Of a DNA stretch of 64,000 bases, positions 54,419 through 63,259 are shown in pieces. The stretch is from Noviherbaspirillum galbum. GTDB lineage: Bacteria; Pseudomonadota; Gammaproteobacteria; Burkholderiales; Burkholderiaceae_D. Where the stretch lies: assembly GCF_010974945.1 (NCBI RefSeq), contig NZ_JAAIVB010000078.1, positions 124,001 through 188,000 of the forward strand, in the 5' to 3' direction. The notes under the pieces were generated by a model, which saw only the letters and a list, made by a program, of their open reading frames with translations, ran no database searches and was not told where the DNA came from. A program made the translations under genes and the position numbers. Positions within the stretch are counted from its first letter, which is position 1; every line of letters starts with the position of its first letter.

Positions 54419-55015
54419 ATGAACAGGGACATGGCGGCAGCGGTGCATGCCAGCGCGATCGTCGATGACGGCGCGGTGCTCGGCGAAGGCACCCGCGTCT
54501 GGCACTTCAGCCACGTGTGCGGCGGGGCGCGCGTCGGGGCGGGCTGTTCGCTGGGACAGAACGTCTTCGTCGGCAACGACGTGGTCATCGGCAGCAACGT
54601 GAAGATCCAGAACAATGTCTCGGTGTACGACGCCGTGACCCTCGAGGATGACGTCTTCTGCGGTCCGAGCATGGTATTCACCAACGTCTACAACCCGCGC
54701 TCGGCGGTCCTGCGCAAGGGCGAATACCGCAAGACCCTGGTTCGGCGCGGCGCCACGCTGGGCGCGAATGCCACCGTGGTCTGCGGCATCACGATCGGCG
54801 AGTACGCATTCGTGGGCGCGGGCGCGGTGGTCAACCATGACGTGCCCGACTTCGCGCTGATGGTCGGCGTGCCGGCGCGCCAGGTGGGCTGGATGAGCCG
54901 CTACGGGGAGCAGCTCGAACTGCCGTTGCAAGGGGAGGGCAAGGTGGTGTGCCCGCATACCGGCGACGTTTATGTCCTGAAAGGAAAATCCTGTGTTCTA
55001 CGTCCAGCAGATTGA
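54419..55015 (+). CDS. wbpD: UDP-GlcNAc(3N)A N-acetyltransferase (hexapeptide repeat)
   Basis: The 198-residue left-handed beta-helix protein has hexapeptide repeats from about 8 to 150 ([32 protein letters not shown]). It acetylates the 3-amino group made by Wbp[21 protein letters not shown] is the trimer loop that carries the acceptor site. Its end overlaps wbpE by 23 bp. The last 40 residues form a small C-terminal extension ([13 protein letters not shown]) common in this subfamily. Confidence 0.93.
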   Translation: MNRDMAAAVHASAIVDDGAVLGEGTRVWHFSHVCGGARVGAGCSLGQNVFVGNDVVIGSNVKIQNNVSVYDAVTLEDDVFCGPSMVFTNVYNPRSAVLRKGEYRKTLVRRGATLGANATVVCGITIGEYAFVGAGAVVNHDVPDFALMVGVPARQVGWMSRYGEQLELPLQGEGKVVCPHTGDVYVLKGKSCVLRPAD

Positions 55016-56159
55016 CTGCAGCTTGCAGGGCACTTTCGGCGACCGTTCCGCTTCGTCGGAAAGCCGGGGCAAGATCGAGTTCACCGACCTGAAGATGCAG
55101 TACCGCCTGATGAAGGCAGAGATCGACCGCCGGATCCACGCGGTACTGGACCACGGCGCATACATACTCGGTCCCGAGGTGGAGGAGCTGGAGGGACGGT
55201 TGGCGGCGTACACCGGCGCCCGCCACTGCATCACGGTCGCGTCGGGCACCGAGGCGCTGCTGATCTCCCTGATGGCCGCCGGCATCCGGGCGGGCGACGA
55301 GGTGATCACCACGCCGTTTTCCTTCATCGCGACCGCCGAGGTCATCGTCCTGCTGGGCGCCAAGCCGGTCTATGCCGACGTGGAAATCGATACTTGCAAC
55401 ATCGACGTTTCCCGCATCGAAGCCAAGGTGACGTCGAAGACGCGCGCCATCATCCCGGTCTCGCTCTATGGCCAGCCGTCGGACATGGACGAAATCAACG
55501 CGATCGCCGAGCGCCATGGCCTGGTGGTGATCGAGGATGCCGCGCAAAGCTTCGGCGCGTCCTACAAGGGGCGGCGCAGCTGCAACCTGTCGCACGTCGG
55601 CTGCACCAGCTTCTTCCCCAGCAAGCCGCTCGGCTGCTACGGCGATGGCGGCGCCATCTTCACCAGCGACGACGCGCTCGCTGCCGCGATGCGCGAAATC
55701 CGGGTGCACGGGCAGTCGAGGCGCTACGTGCATACCCGCGTCGGCGTCGGCGGCCGCATGGATACCCTGCAGTGCGCCATCGTGCTGGCCAAGCTGGAGC
55801 ATTTCGAATGGGAGGTCGAGCAGCGCGTGCGGATAGGCGCGAGATACGGCGCCTTGTTCAAGGGTCACATCGAAACGGTGGCGGTGCGGCCGGACCGCTC
55901 CAGCGTGCATGCGCAGTACACCATCATGGTCGAGCAGCGCGACAAGGTCGCGCTGGCCCTGGCGAACCTGCAGATACCCACCGCGGTGCATTATCCGACG
56001 CCCATCCCGCTCCAGCCAGCCTATGCCGACGGTTACCTGCCGGAAGATTTTCCGGTGTCTTCCCGGCTTTCCCGGCGCGTGCTGAGCCTGCCGATGGGAC
56101 CCTACATGTATGACGACACGGTGTCACGCATCGTGGATGCGGTGGTTGCTTCCCTATGA
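54993..56159 (+). CDS. wbpE: UDP-GlcNAc(3-keto)A aminotransferase
   Basis: The 388-residue DegT-type PLP enzyme shows [11 protein letters not shown], Asp182 in [12 protein letters not shown] and Lys211 in [14 protein letters not shown]. It transfers an amino group, normally from glutamate, to C3 of the WbpB product. GTG 54993 is the start, with AAGGAAAA 5-12 bp upstream; this puts 28 unusual residues before the domain, so an internal Met (Met35) is possible. A wbpI-type 2-epimerase, needed for the manno form, is not in the window. Confidence 0.92.
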   Translation: MFYVQQIDCSLQGTFGDRSASSESRGKIEFTDLKMQYRLMKAEIDRRIHAVLDHGAYILGPEVEELEGRLAAYTGARHCITVASGTEALLISLMAAGIRAGDEVITTPFSFIATAEVIVLLGAKPVYADVEIDTCNIDVSRIEAKVTSKTRAIIPVSLYGQPSDMDEINAIAERHGLVVIEDAAQSFGASYKGRRSCNLSHVGCTSFFPSKPLGCYGDGGAIFTSDDALAAAMREIRVHGQSRRYVHTRVGVGGRMDTLQCAIVLAKLEHFEWEVEQRVRIGARYGALFKGHIETVAVRPDRSSVHAQYTIMVEQRDKVALALANLQIPTAVHYPTPIPLQPAYADGYLPEDFPVSSRLSRRVLSLPMGPYMYDDTVSRIVDAVVASL

Positions 56160-56211
56160 AAAAACGCGGCAGGAATCCCGGCGCGAGTCCGGGGAAAAGG
56201 GTGGTGGGGAC

Positions 56212-58224
56212 ATGTGCGGCATAGCCGGCATCTTTTCCCGCGATCCCATGTCGCCAGCGTCCGTGCAGGCGATGACCAGCCTGCTCAGGCACCGCGGACC
56301 CGACGACGAAGGTTATGTTCTCTTCGGCAGCCGCGACAAGCCGCTGCTGGTCTGCTCAGGCGCCGATACCTTGCCCCAGGCGATCGGCGATGCCGGCCTG
56401 CCCTATGCGCCAAGGCATCGCCTGGACGATTGCACCGGCATCCCGGTTTCCCTGGCGCTCGGCCATCGGCGGCTGGCCATCGTCGACCTGAGCGCGATGG
56501 GACACCAGCCCATGTGCACGCCGGACCAGCGCTATTGGATCGTGCACAACGGCGAGATCTACAACCACATCGAGCTGCGCCGCGAGCTTGAAGCCTGCGG
56601 ACACCGCTTCTTCTCCCACTCCGACACGGAAGTCATCCTGGCGGCCTATGCGGAATGGGGGCCGCAATGCCTTTCCCGCTTCGACGGCATGTGGGCGTTC
56701 GCCATCTACGACGTCGTCGACCAGGAACTGTTCCTCGCCCGGGACCGCTTCGGCATCAAGCCCTTGTACTACTGGGTCTCGCCTTGCGGCACCTTCTGCT
56801 TCGCATCGGAAATCAAGGCATTCACCGCCTTTCCCGGCTGGAGCGCTTCGCTCGACCACCAGGCGGCCTACGATTATCTCGCCTGGGGACTCAACGACCA
56901 GGCGGAAGCCACCATGTTCGCCAAGGTGAAGCAACTGGAAGCCGGGCATTACATGCGCCTGAACAAGGCCGGTCTGGCCAGGGCGCAGGAACGGTTGCCC
57001 ACCGTCGGCTGGTACAAGCTCGAGGGCCGGCCTTTCAGCGGCAGCCGCGCGGATGCCGCCGTGGCCTTCCGCGAGCATTTCATCGATGCGGTGCGGCTGC
57101 ACCTGCGGGCCGACGTGCCCGTCGGTTCCTGCCTGTCGGGCGGACTGGACTCGTCTTCCATCGTCTGCGTCATGAACCGGCTGCTGGCGGAAGAGCCGGC
57201 GGGAGCCATGCAGCAAAGCTTCTCCGCCTGCGCCGAGGAAGGCCGCTATGACGAGCGGAAATGGATCGCCGAAGTGGTAAGGCATACCGGCGTGCAGTCC
57301 CATCTCGTGTTTCCGATGTTCGACAAGCTGTTCTTCGAGCTGCCCCTGCTGACGTGGCAGCAGGACGAACCCTTCGGTTCAACCAGCGTCTATGCGCAGT
57401 GGATGGTGTTCCAGCTCGCGGCCCGACACCATGTCAAGGTCATGCTGGACGGGCAGGGCGCCGACGAAATGCTGGCCGGCTACCACGCGTTCTTCGGCGC
57501 GCGCTTCGCTTCCCTGTTGCGCGCAGGCAAGCTGCGCGAATTGTGGAAGGAAGTCAGGCAGACCAAGTCCGCCCATGGCTACTCCGAGCTGGAAGCATCG
57601 ATGCAGATGGCGAACGTCCTGCTTCCCGACGTGCTGCGGCAACCGCTGCGCGCCATCACCGGCCGCGATTCCATCAAGCCGTCCTGGCTGGACTTTCGCG
57701 TGCTGGAAGCCGAGACCTCCGACCCGGGACGGCGATTCGGCCATGACATGCGCAGCGTCGGTTCGCTGTCGCGCGCCCAGCTCACCCATAACAACCTGCA
57801 GCGCTTGCTGCACTGGGAAGACCGCAACTCGATGGCGCATTCGATCGAGTCGCGCGTTCCCTTCCTCGACCACCGGCTGGTGGAATTTTCGCTCGGTCTG
57901 CCGGATGAATTCAAGCTGTCGGACGGCGTGACCAAGCGGGTGTTGCGCTCAGGCATGAGTGGTTTCCTGCCGGACGCCGTCCGCGACCGCCCCGACAAGA
58001 TGGGCTTCGAAACGCCGGAGGAAATCTGGATCCGCAAGAAAGCCCCCGATACTTTCCGCCGGAAAATGCGCCAAGCCATCCAGGCCAGCGCCGGCATCTT
58101 CAGCGCGGATGGCATGCGCCTGCTCGAGGACGTGGTCAGCGGGAAACGGCCCTTCAATTTCGCGCCTTGGCGCATCATCAACTTCGCGGAGTGGCTGGAA
58201 GTGTTCTCGGTCAAGGTGCGTTGA
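56212..58224 (+). CDS. asnB: Asparagine synthase-like glutamine amidotransferase
   Basis: The 670-residue protein begins MCGIAGIFSRD, with Cys2 the N-terminal nucleophile of the glutaminase domain (to about 260). The synthase domain has the PP-loop LSGGLDSSS at 308-316 and RVPFLDHRLVE later. In polysaccharide loci such enzymes amidate uronic acids (for example WbpS) rather than making asparagine. Here the WbpABDE uronate is a natural substrate. ATG 56212 is fixed by the Cys2 rule; the frame is open 34 codons upstream. It closes the second run. Confidence 0.92.
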   Translation: MCGIAGIFSRDPMSPASVQAMTSLLRHRGPDDEGYVLFGSRDKPLLVCSGADTLPQAIGDAGLPYAPRHRLDDCTGIPVSLALGHRRLAIVDLSAMGHQPMCTPDQRYWIVHNGEIYNHIELRRELEACGHRFFSHSDTEVILAAYAEWGPQCLSRFDGMWAFAIYDVVDQELFLARDRFGIKPLYYWVSPCGTFCFASEIKAFTAFPGWSASLDHQAAYDYLAWGLNDQAEATMFAKVKQLEAGHYMRLNKAGLARAQERLPTVGWYKLEGRPFSGSRADAAVAFREHFIDAVRLHLRADVPVGSCLSGGLDSSSIVCVMNRLLAEEPAGAMQQSFSACAEEGRYDERKWIAEVVRHTGVQSHLVFPMFDKLFFELPLLTWQQDEPFGSTSVYAQWMVFQLAARHHVKVMLDGQGADEMLAGYHAFFGARFASLLRAGKLRELWKEVRQTKSAHGYSELEASMQMANVLLPDVLRQPLRAITGRDSIKPSWLDFRVLEAETSDPGRRFGHDMRSVGSLSRAQLTHNNLQRLLHWEDRNSMAHSIESRVPFLDHRLVEFSLGLPDEFKLSDGVTKRVLRSGMSGFLPDAVRDRPDKMGFETPEEIWIRKKAPDTFRRKMRQAIQASAGIFSADGMRLLEDVVSGKRPFNFAPWRIINFAEWLEVFSVKVR

Positions 58225-58310
58225 CGCTGCGTGCCGCAGGGCGTCAAATAAGGTTTCATTGAAAAATGAATGCACCGGGAAACTCCCGCCACATTCATTA
58301 GTCGCAATCG

Positions 58311-58769
58311 TCAATCCTTGTACACGCCACAATTGACAATTAAGTCGCCGGCGCGCTCAAAGTACATTGCCTTTTTCTCCATCTTCCCATCGCTCGGGTT
58401 GACGAATTTGTAATCCTGCCAGCCGCTTTTCTGTTTCTTCACCATGTCAAGCCGCTCGCGCATAAAGTATTTGCCGTCCGGATCTCGAAGGTCATAGAGG
58501 TTTTTTCCTTGCATCTTCGCGTTTGCCCCATGTGCCAGCGTATTTGCATGCATGTCATTAATCGTGACATAGAGGTCTCCTTTTCTGAACTGGCCGTTCA
58601 CATTATTGACTTCAGCGATAGTCTTTTCCTTGCCGTTCGCCTTCATGTACTCAATTACCTTGTGAACCAGTTCCACCGCCTGGTCCGGCGTCGCCCGGTC
58701 AGCCGCGTTGGCGATGGTTGATAAACCAAGAATTGCAGCGGTGAGTATCAACTTTTGCAGTACCTTCAT
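58311..58769 (-). CDS. Periplasmic single-Cache domain protein
   Basis: The 152-residue product has a signal peptide (MKVLQKLILTAAILGLSTIA, cut after ANA) and a Cache_2-type domain: DQAVELVHKVIEYMKANGKE, DLYVTINDMHANTLAH and GKNLYDLRDPDGKYFM. Cache domains bind small ligands outside the cytoplasm. With no signalling part, it may hand a ligand to a partner. AAAGGAGGAG lies 4 bp before ATG 58769, a very strong site. Codon use and base content are AT-richer than in the polysaccharide genes. Confidence 0.85.
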   Translation of the reverse strand: MKVLQKLILTAAILGLSTIANAADRATPDQAVELVHKVIEYMKANGKEKTIAEVNNVNGQFRKGDLYVTINDMHANTLAHGANAKMQGKNLYDLRDPDGKYFMRERLDMVKKQKSGWQDYKFVNPSDGKMEKKAMYFERAGDLIVNCGVYKD

Positions 58770-58905
58770 CTCTCCTCCTTTAGGTCTTATAAGAACAAGG
58801 ACTTGCTTCCGCAACGTGCAGAAAACATAATCCTCTTGTTCATCATAATTCATTTGATTTAATTAATTTCTCTGCAGTTGCTCGTTTGCGACATCGAGTA
58901 ATGAG

Positions 58906-60039
58906 TCAGTGAATGAATTTTCTTTCTTTGTTCAGGATTGTGAGCTCGACATAGTTGCTACCGAAATGCCGCGCCTCACCGTAGTCGACTGTCATGCCGC
59001 CCATATCAACATTGCGCATCGATTCCAGCCCACGAATGAGGGACTTGCGCGTCGGATTGCTCCCGGCACGCCGCAGCCCTTCGACCAGCACTTTGGCTGC
59101 GACGAAGCCTTCCATCGCCGCATACGATTGCGTCAGATTATGTGCCTTGGACGCGATCGAGAACTCTTTCCCCAGTTTGCTTACAAGGAGCGAAGGGGGC
59201 GGCGTGACCTGGGAGACGATCACACCTGCGCCATCAGCCCCGACGAGATCTAGAAACGCTTGCGAGGAATTATTCGACAGCACCATCACTTGCATCGCCA
59301 TGCCGCGCAGACGAAACTGCTTGATGAACGCCGCCGCCGTTGGCGCGGCCGCAGCGATGATGACCGCTTGCGGAGGGCGCGATCGCAGCGCTGCAATCGT
59401 CTCTTCGATGTTTGGCGCTTCGCGGTTGAAGCGAACCGACTGCAAGACGTCCAGCTTGCGTCGCTTCATTTCGCGAACATAGCCTTCCAAAGCGTCCGAG
59501 CCGAAGGCATCATCGACATGCAACAGGCTGATGCGGCTTAAGCCCACGGTCGCAAATTGTTCCACGCCCATTTCGACTTCCTTCTGATACTTGGCGCGCA
59601 CGTTGAAGACAAACTGATTAAACGTATCGGCCAGCGTCGCTGCGCCTGTGCTTGGTGCGATCAGCGGTACCTGGTGTTGTTCGATTAACGGAAGCACTGC
59701 ATTTGTCTGCGGCGTTCCTCGCGTCAGAAACATTGCAAGCACTTTGTCCCGCGTGATCAGAATTTCGGTGTTCAAGGCAGCCGCCTTAGGATCGAACCTG
59801 TCGTCGAGCGAACGCAATTCGATTCTGCGGCCGTGGACTCCCCCCTGCTGGTTGACCATCGCGAAATATGCCCGCGCGCCATTGGTCATTTCCGTAACGG
59901 GGCCTTGCACCTGTCCGGTAAATCCGGCGGTTTGGCCGATGATAATTTTGTCTTCGCCAGAGGCAAGTTCTGCCAGCGCGGTCGAAGTGAATACCACACC
60001 GGCAGCGCCAAGCACAGCCGCAAGAATTTTGAATTGCAT
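58906..60039 (-). CDS. Branched-chain amino acid-type ABC transporter binding protein
   Basis: The 377-residue protein has a signal peptide (MQFKILAAVLGAAGVVFTST, cut after ALA) and a type I periplasmic binding fold of the LivK/Peripla_BP_6 group: IIIGQTAGFTGQVQGPVTEM, GGVHGRRIELRSLDDRFDP, and LLHVDDAFGSDALEG. No permease or ATPase gene is adjacent, so it is an orphan that may serve as a sensor partner or use distant transporter parts. ATAAGGAGGGAG precedes ATG 60039. It is 136 bp upstream of the Cache gene on the same strand, and co-expression is likely. Confidence 0.9.
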   Translation of the reverse strand: MQFKILAAVLGAAGVVFTSTALAELASGEDKIIIGQTAGFTGQVQGPVTEMTNGARAYFAMVNQQGGVHGRRIELRSLDDRFDPKAAALNTEILITRDKVLAMFLTRGTPQTNAVLPLIEQHQVPLIAPSTGAATLADTFNQFVFNVRAKYQKEVEMGVEQFATVGLSRISLLHVDDAFGSDALEGYVREMKRRKLDVLQSVRFNREAPNIEETIAALRSRPPQAVIIAAAAPTAAAFIKQFRLRGMAMQVMVLSNNSSQAFLDLVGADGAGVIVSQVTPPPSLLVSKLGKEFSIASKAHNLTQSYAAMEGFVAAKVLVEGLRRAGSNPTRKSLIRGLESMRNVDMGGMTVDYGEARHFGSNYVELTILNKERKFIH

Positions 60040-60387
60040 TTTGTCTCCCTCCTTATTGTTCGATCGTTGACCGCTTTGCACGAGCGGCTAATGCAATCGG
60101 CATGCCAGTCGACGGTCCCCGTCAGGCGCGATTCCAATAAGAGACGTGATCTGATGACGCACTTCGGTGTGCGAAAATCCGGAGACTGGACTGAGGGAGG
60201 ATACGGAAAGTCGGAGATAGAACGCCCAAGTTTGGCATGTCCTTCCATCAGCGATGGAGTTTCAGTGGTTTGAGAGTGCAAGTCATCTGGACACCAGGCA
60301 GGCCTAGCAGGATTTTCTGCAAAAACAGGCGAGAGCAAAAATAAAAAGCCGCGCATCTGCGCGGCTTTTACTTAGTGCGGCTTTTAC
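60040..60387. other. Intergenic region between two minus-strand genes
   Basis: These 348 bp carry the promoter region of the binding-protein gene and, near 60344-60369, a bidirectional terminator of the small-protein gene. The rest shows no supported frame or repeat. Base content is mixed. Confidence 0.5.
60344..60369 (-). terminator. Bidirectional Rho-independent terminator
   Basis: AAAAGCCGCGC and GCGCGGCTTTT form a perfect 11-bp stem with loop ATCT. On the minus strand it is followed by TTTTTATTTTTGC and lies 19 bp after the small-protein stop. A second GCGGCTTTTACTTA copy follows at about 60376-60389. Confidence 0.88.
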
Positions 60388-60705
60388 TTATTCGCCCCAG
60401 TTCGAATACTTTTCGCAAGTCTTGTTGGTTTTCTTGCCTGCGGCGGATTCAGAAAACTTCGCTAGATTGCCCTTGAAGTCATCCGGCGTCTCATTCCACA
60501 TGCATTCGCAGAATGCCACTGCCTTGGATTGGCCGGGGATCGGACTTTTTTCATCTCCGCCCTCATAGTTCTTCTTCGAGTAAGCGAGGCACTGCTTGAA
60601 TTGCGGGTCGTTCGGAGGAACGTCGTTGTAGTCACCAGCAGCCGATGCTGATTGAATAGAACCAATCACAAACAGCGAAGCGATGACAAAAAGAATCTTA
60701 TTCAT
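60388..60705 (-). CDS. Small secreted cysteine-containing protein, 105 aa
   Basis: It has a clear signal peptide (MNKILFVIASLFVIGSIQSA, cut after ASA). The mature 82 residues contain four Cys (QCLAYSK, FCECMWNE, KTCEKYSNW), enough for two disulfides. A GGGGGGTAAGG ribosome binding site and a strong terminator frame the gene, so it is a well-expressed single unit. No family is recognised. It is AT-rich relative to the window. Confidence 0.8.
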   Translation of the reverse strand: MNKILFVIASLFVIGSIQSASAAGDYNDVPPNDPQFKQCLAYSKKNYEGGDEKSPIPGQSKAVAFCECMWNETPDDFKGNLAKFSESAAGKKTNKTCEKYSNWGE

Positions 60706-61368
60706 GTACCTTACCCCCCATAGGAATTATTGGAATATGGTGCCTAAGTATCGAGCAGCCATTTCCGTAAAGTAACACAAGTCTTGTTTTGCAAATATCA
60801 ATTTTGAGTTTTTTAGCTTTGCGTGGCACGAAATCATCGAGCTACTTTATCGGATTAATGCTAGGCTGGACTTGTCCGCTTTTGGCTTGAAGCTGCCTGT
60901 TGGTAATTCTTCCCAAATCTCTGCTCGTCTACCGGATCGTGCCAGTCGCCGCGCCATGTTGGAAGGCGGCAATGCCGCGCGTGCGATCCTTGCCTATAGC
61001 TTGCAAGTCACAAGCAATCTGTCGGACACATCCGGATGATCTTCCTGTGGCCACGCCCTTTGCCAAATTAGTTTTTATTGGTCGATAAGCTTTCCGACAG
61101 GCACCTAAACATCCTGTTTTCATTCCACACGGAATGGAAATTCCCCTCGTCATGCAACCGCTTGGCAATCAATTCATTTCTCTTTGATTCGTCGCAAGCG
61201 CTCATCCTCCGATCGGATGAGTCCCCAATGGCAATTTGACCATTACATTAAACGTACGCAGCAGTTAAAAATAAAAGAACATCAATAGCGCGGCGCAGGG
61301 TGCCGGAAACGGCGAGACGCAACGCGCAACGACGATGAATGGAGACGAAACATGAAGGGGAAGATCCT
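60706..61368. other. Gene-free AT-rich region
   Basis: These 663 bp contain no supported gene. Two short frames (plus 60900-61088, minus 60929-61168) overlap each other and lack ribosome binding sites. Small stems are CATTCC/GGAATG at 61121-61136 and CTCATCC/GGATGAG at 61201-61221. An AT-rich stretch lies at 60770-60830. It may be decayed sequence or a control region for the C39 gene. Confidence 0.5.
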
Positions 61369-62133
61369 ATGGTCATGATTCTACTTGGCGTCGTGGCCGC
61401 CGCCATATCCGGCTCGGCCGCGGTCTCGATACATGAGCCCGCCGACCAGCCCAAGGGCCAGTTCCAGATCCCGCAGACGCTGACCGGCGCGGGCTACGGC
61501 ACGCAGGCGGTGACGATGGAGCCCTTCTCCGAACTGAAGTACAAGAACATCGTGCGCCAGGCATTCGACTACAGCTGCGGTTCAGCGGCGCTGGTCACGA
61601 TCCTCAACCACTACATCGGCCTGCCGGTCACCGAGCAGCAGGCGATGGAAGGCATGCTGGAACGCGGCGAAAAGGAAAAGATCATCGAGCGCCGCGGCTT
61701 CTCGCTGCTCGACATGAAGCGCTATCTCGCTTCGGTCAACGTCGAAAGCGGCGGCTTCCGCGCGGAGGTCAAGGACCTCCTCTCGCTCAAGCATCCCGCC
61801 ATCGTGCCGATCGACTATGCCGGCTTCAAGCACTTCGTGGTGTTGCGCGGCATCCGCGACGACCTCGTCTACATCGCCGATCCCTCTGCCGGCAACATCG
61901 TCTTTTCGCTGAGGGAGTTCACTTCGCTCTGGGACCGCAACACGCTGTTCCTCCTGTATCCACGCAAAGACCAGCCCGCGCTGGCGCACCTCGCCCTGAC
62001 CGACCAGGAACTGGGCGTGTTCGACATGGACCGGGTCAAGGACCGGGCCAACTTCCAGCCCATGGGTACGGCCTACATGCTGGAACGCGCCATGAACTCC
62101 GGCGTTACCGGGACGTACCTGCACCGGCAATAA
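61369..62133 (+). CDS. C39 papain-like peptidase family protein
   Basis: The 254-residue exported protein has an N-terminal signal (MVMILLGVVAAAISGSAAVS) and a C39-type domain. Cys70 in RQAFDYSCGSAALVTIL, His155 in FKHFVVLRG and Asp171 in IADPSAGN form the catalytic triad. C39 domains cleave at double-glycine leaders in bacteriocin exporters; stand-alone periplasmic members occur in fil-type loci (FilB). AAGGGGAAG lies before ATG 61369; ATG 61339 is a weaker alternative. Two outer-membrane protein genes follow on the same strand. Confidence 0.87.
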   Translation: MVMILLGVVAAAISGSAAVSIHEPADQPKGQFQIPQTLTGAGYGTQAVTMEPFSELKYKNIVRQAFDYSCGSAALVTILNHYIGLPVTEQQAMEGMLERGEKEKIIERRGFSLLDMKRYLASVNVESGGFRAEVKDLLSLKHPAIVPIDYAGFKHFVVLRGIRDDLVYIADPSAGNIVFSLREFTSLWDRNTLFLLYPRKDQPALAHLALTDQELGVFDMDRVKDRANFQPMGTAYMLERAMNSGVTGTYLHRQ

Positions 62134-62227
62134 CACGGCCGGCCGGATTCAGTTTCCTCTTACTTAGGCGCCGGGCGGGCCCGTCCTGCCAGCGCCGCCC
62201 CATTTCAACATCGACAAGGGAGATGTC

Positions 62228-63247
62228 ATGATCGTTCGTCCATTGCTTGGACTGGCCGCGCTCGTTCTGCTTGCGCCGGCATTCGCACAACAAGCCAATC
62301 CATCGGCGACGGGAGAGGGCAGCAGCAGCACCGCCGCCGCGCGCGACGCCTTGAAGCAGCAGGCCGGCGACACCGACCAGACCACGCTGCTCAAGCAGAC
62401 GCTCACCGCGGTCGACAAACAGTACTCGATGATCCGCCGCGGCAAGGTGGCGGCCACCTACGACCTGAGCTACAGCTACATCGGCCAGGAAAAGATCAAT
62501 GCCGACATCTCCTCCGGTCAGCTCACGCTGTTCAACATCGAGAACGACAGCTCGCACACCATCGTCAATACCTTGTCGGTGGACTACGGCCTGCAGGACA
62601 ACCTCACCGGCAGCGTCAGCATTCCCGTCATCAGCCGCTATTCGCAGAACGACAATTTCGACGGCCTCTCGCATTCGCTCGGCGACATCGGCCTGAGCGC
62701 GCGCTGGCAGCCCATCGAAACCCAGCGCGGCAGGCCCTCGTTCAACCTGAGCGGCGGCATGCGCCTGCCAACCGGGCGCAGTCCCTTCAAGGTGGATGCG
62801 AACCGTGGCCTTGCCACCGGATCGGGCGTCACGACCTTGAACGGCGGCGTGAATTTCAATCACATCGTCGACCCGGTCGCGCTCTTCGGCTCCATCAACC
62901 TCGGCTACAGTCTGCCCGCCAGGCACCTGTCGCAAATTCGCAATGGCCGCACCCTGACCCGCGTCGATCCGGGCGCCAGCCTCGGCTTCGGTTTCGGATT
63001 CGCCTATGCCCTGTCGTACAACATCTCGACCTCGTTCTCGCTCCAGGAAACGATCTCCGCCGGCTCCAAGCTGTACTTCGCCGACGGCAGCACTTCCAGG
63101 ACGCGGGTGCAGACCGCGGGCGTGCTGAATTTCGGCCTGGGTTACCGCATCTCGCCCAAGACCACCATCAACATCACCGCCGGCATCGGCCTGACCGACG
63201 ACGTGCCCAATTTCACGCTCGGCATCAGCATGCCCTTGAACTTCTAA
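62228..63247 (+). CDS. Outer-membrane beta-barrel protein
   Basis: The 339-residue protein has a signal peptide (MIVRPLLGLAALVLLAPAFA) and a 50-residue Gln/Ala/Thr-rich helical lead (to about 62). A run of alternating amphipathic strands follows (AATYDLSYSYIGQ, GLSARWQP, FNLSGGMRLPTG) and ends in Phe (ISMPLNF), the outer-membrane sorting signal. AAGGGAGA precedes ATG 62228. It lies 94 bp after the C39 gene and 12 bp before the FadL-type gene, suggesting one operon. Channel or adhesin role is unknown. Confidence 0.8.
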   Translation: MIVRPLLGLAALVLLAPAFAQQANPSATGEGSSSTAAARDALKQQAGDTDQTTLLKQTLTAVDKQYSMIRRGKVAATYDLSYSYIGQEKINADISSGQLTLFNIENDSSHTIVNTLSVDYGLQDNLTGSVSIPVISRYSQNDNFDGLSHSLGDIGLSARWQPIETQRGRPSFNLSGGMRLPTGRSPFKVDANRGLATGSGVTTLNGGVNFNHIVDPVALFGSINLGYSLPARHLSQIRNGRTLTRVDPGASLGFGFGFAYALSYNISTSFSLQETISAGSKLYFADGSTSRTRVQTAGVLNFGLGYRISPKTTINITAGIGLTDDVPNFTLGISMPLNF

Positions 63248-63259
63248 GCGACCAACGCC

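Noticed and set aside
60900-61168. Two overlapping short frames in the AT-rich gap
   Set aside because: They lie on opposite strands over the same DNA, lack ribosome binding sites and have shadow-like composition.
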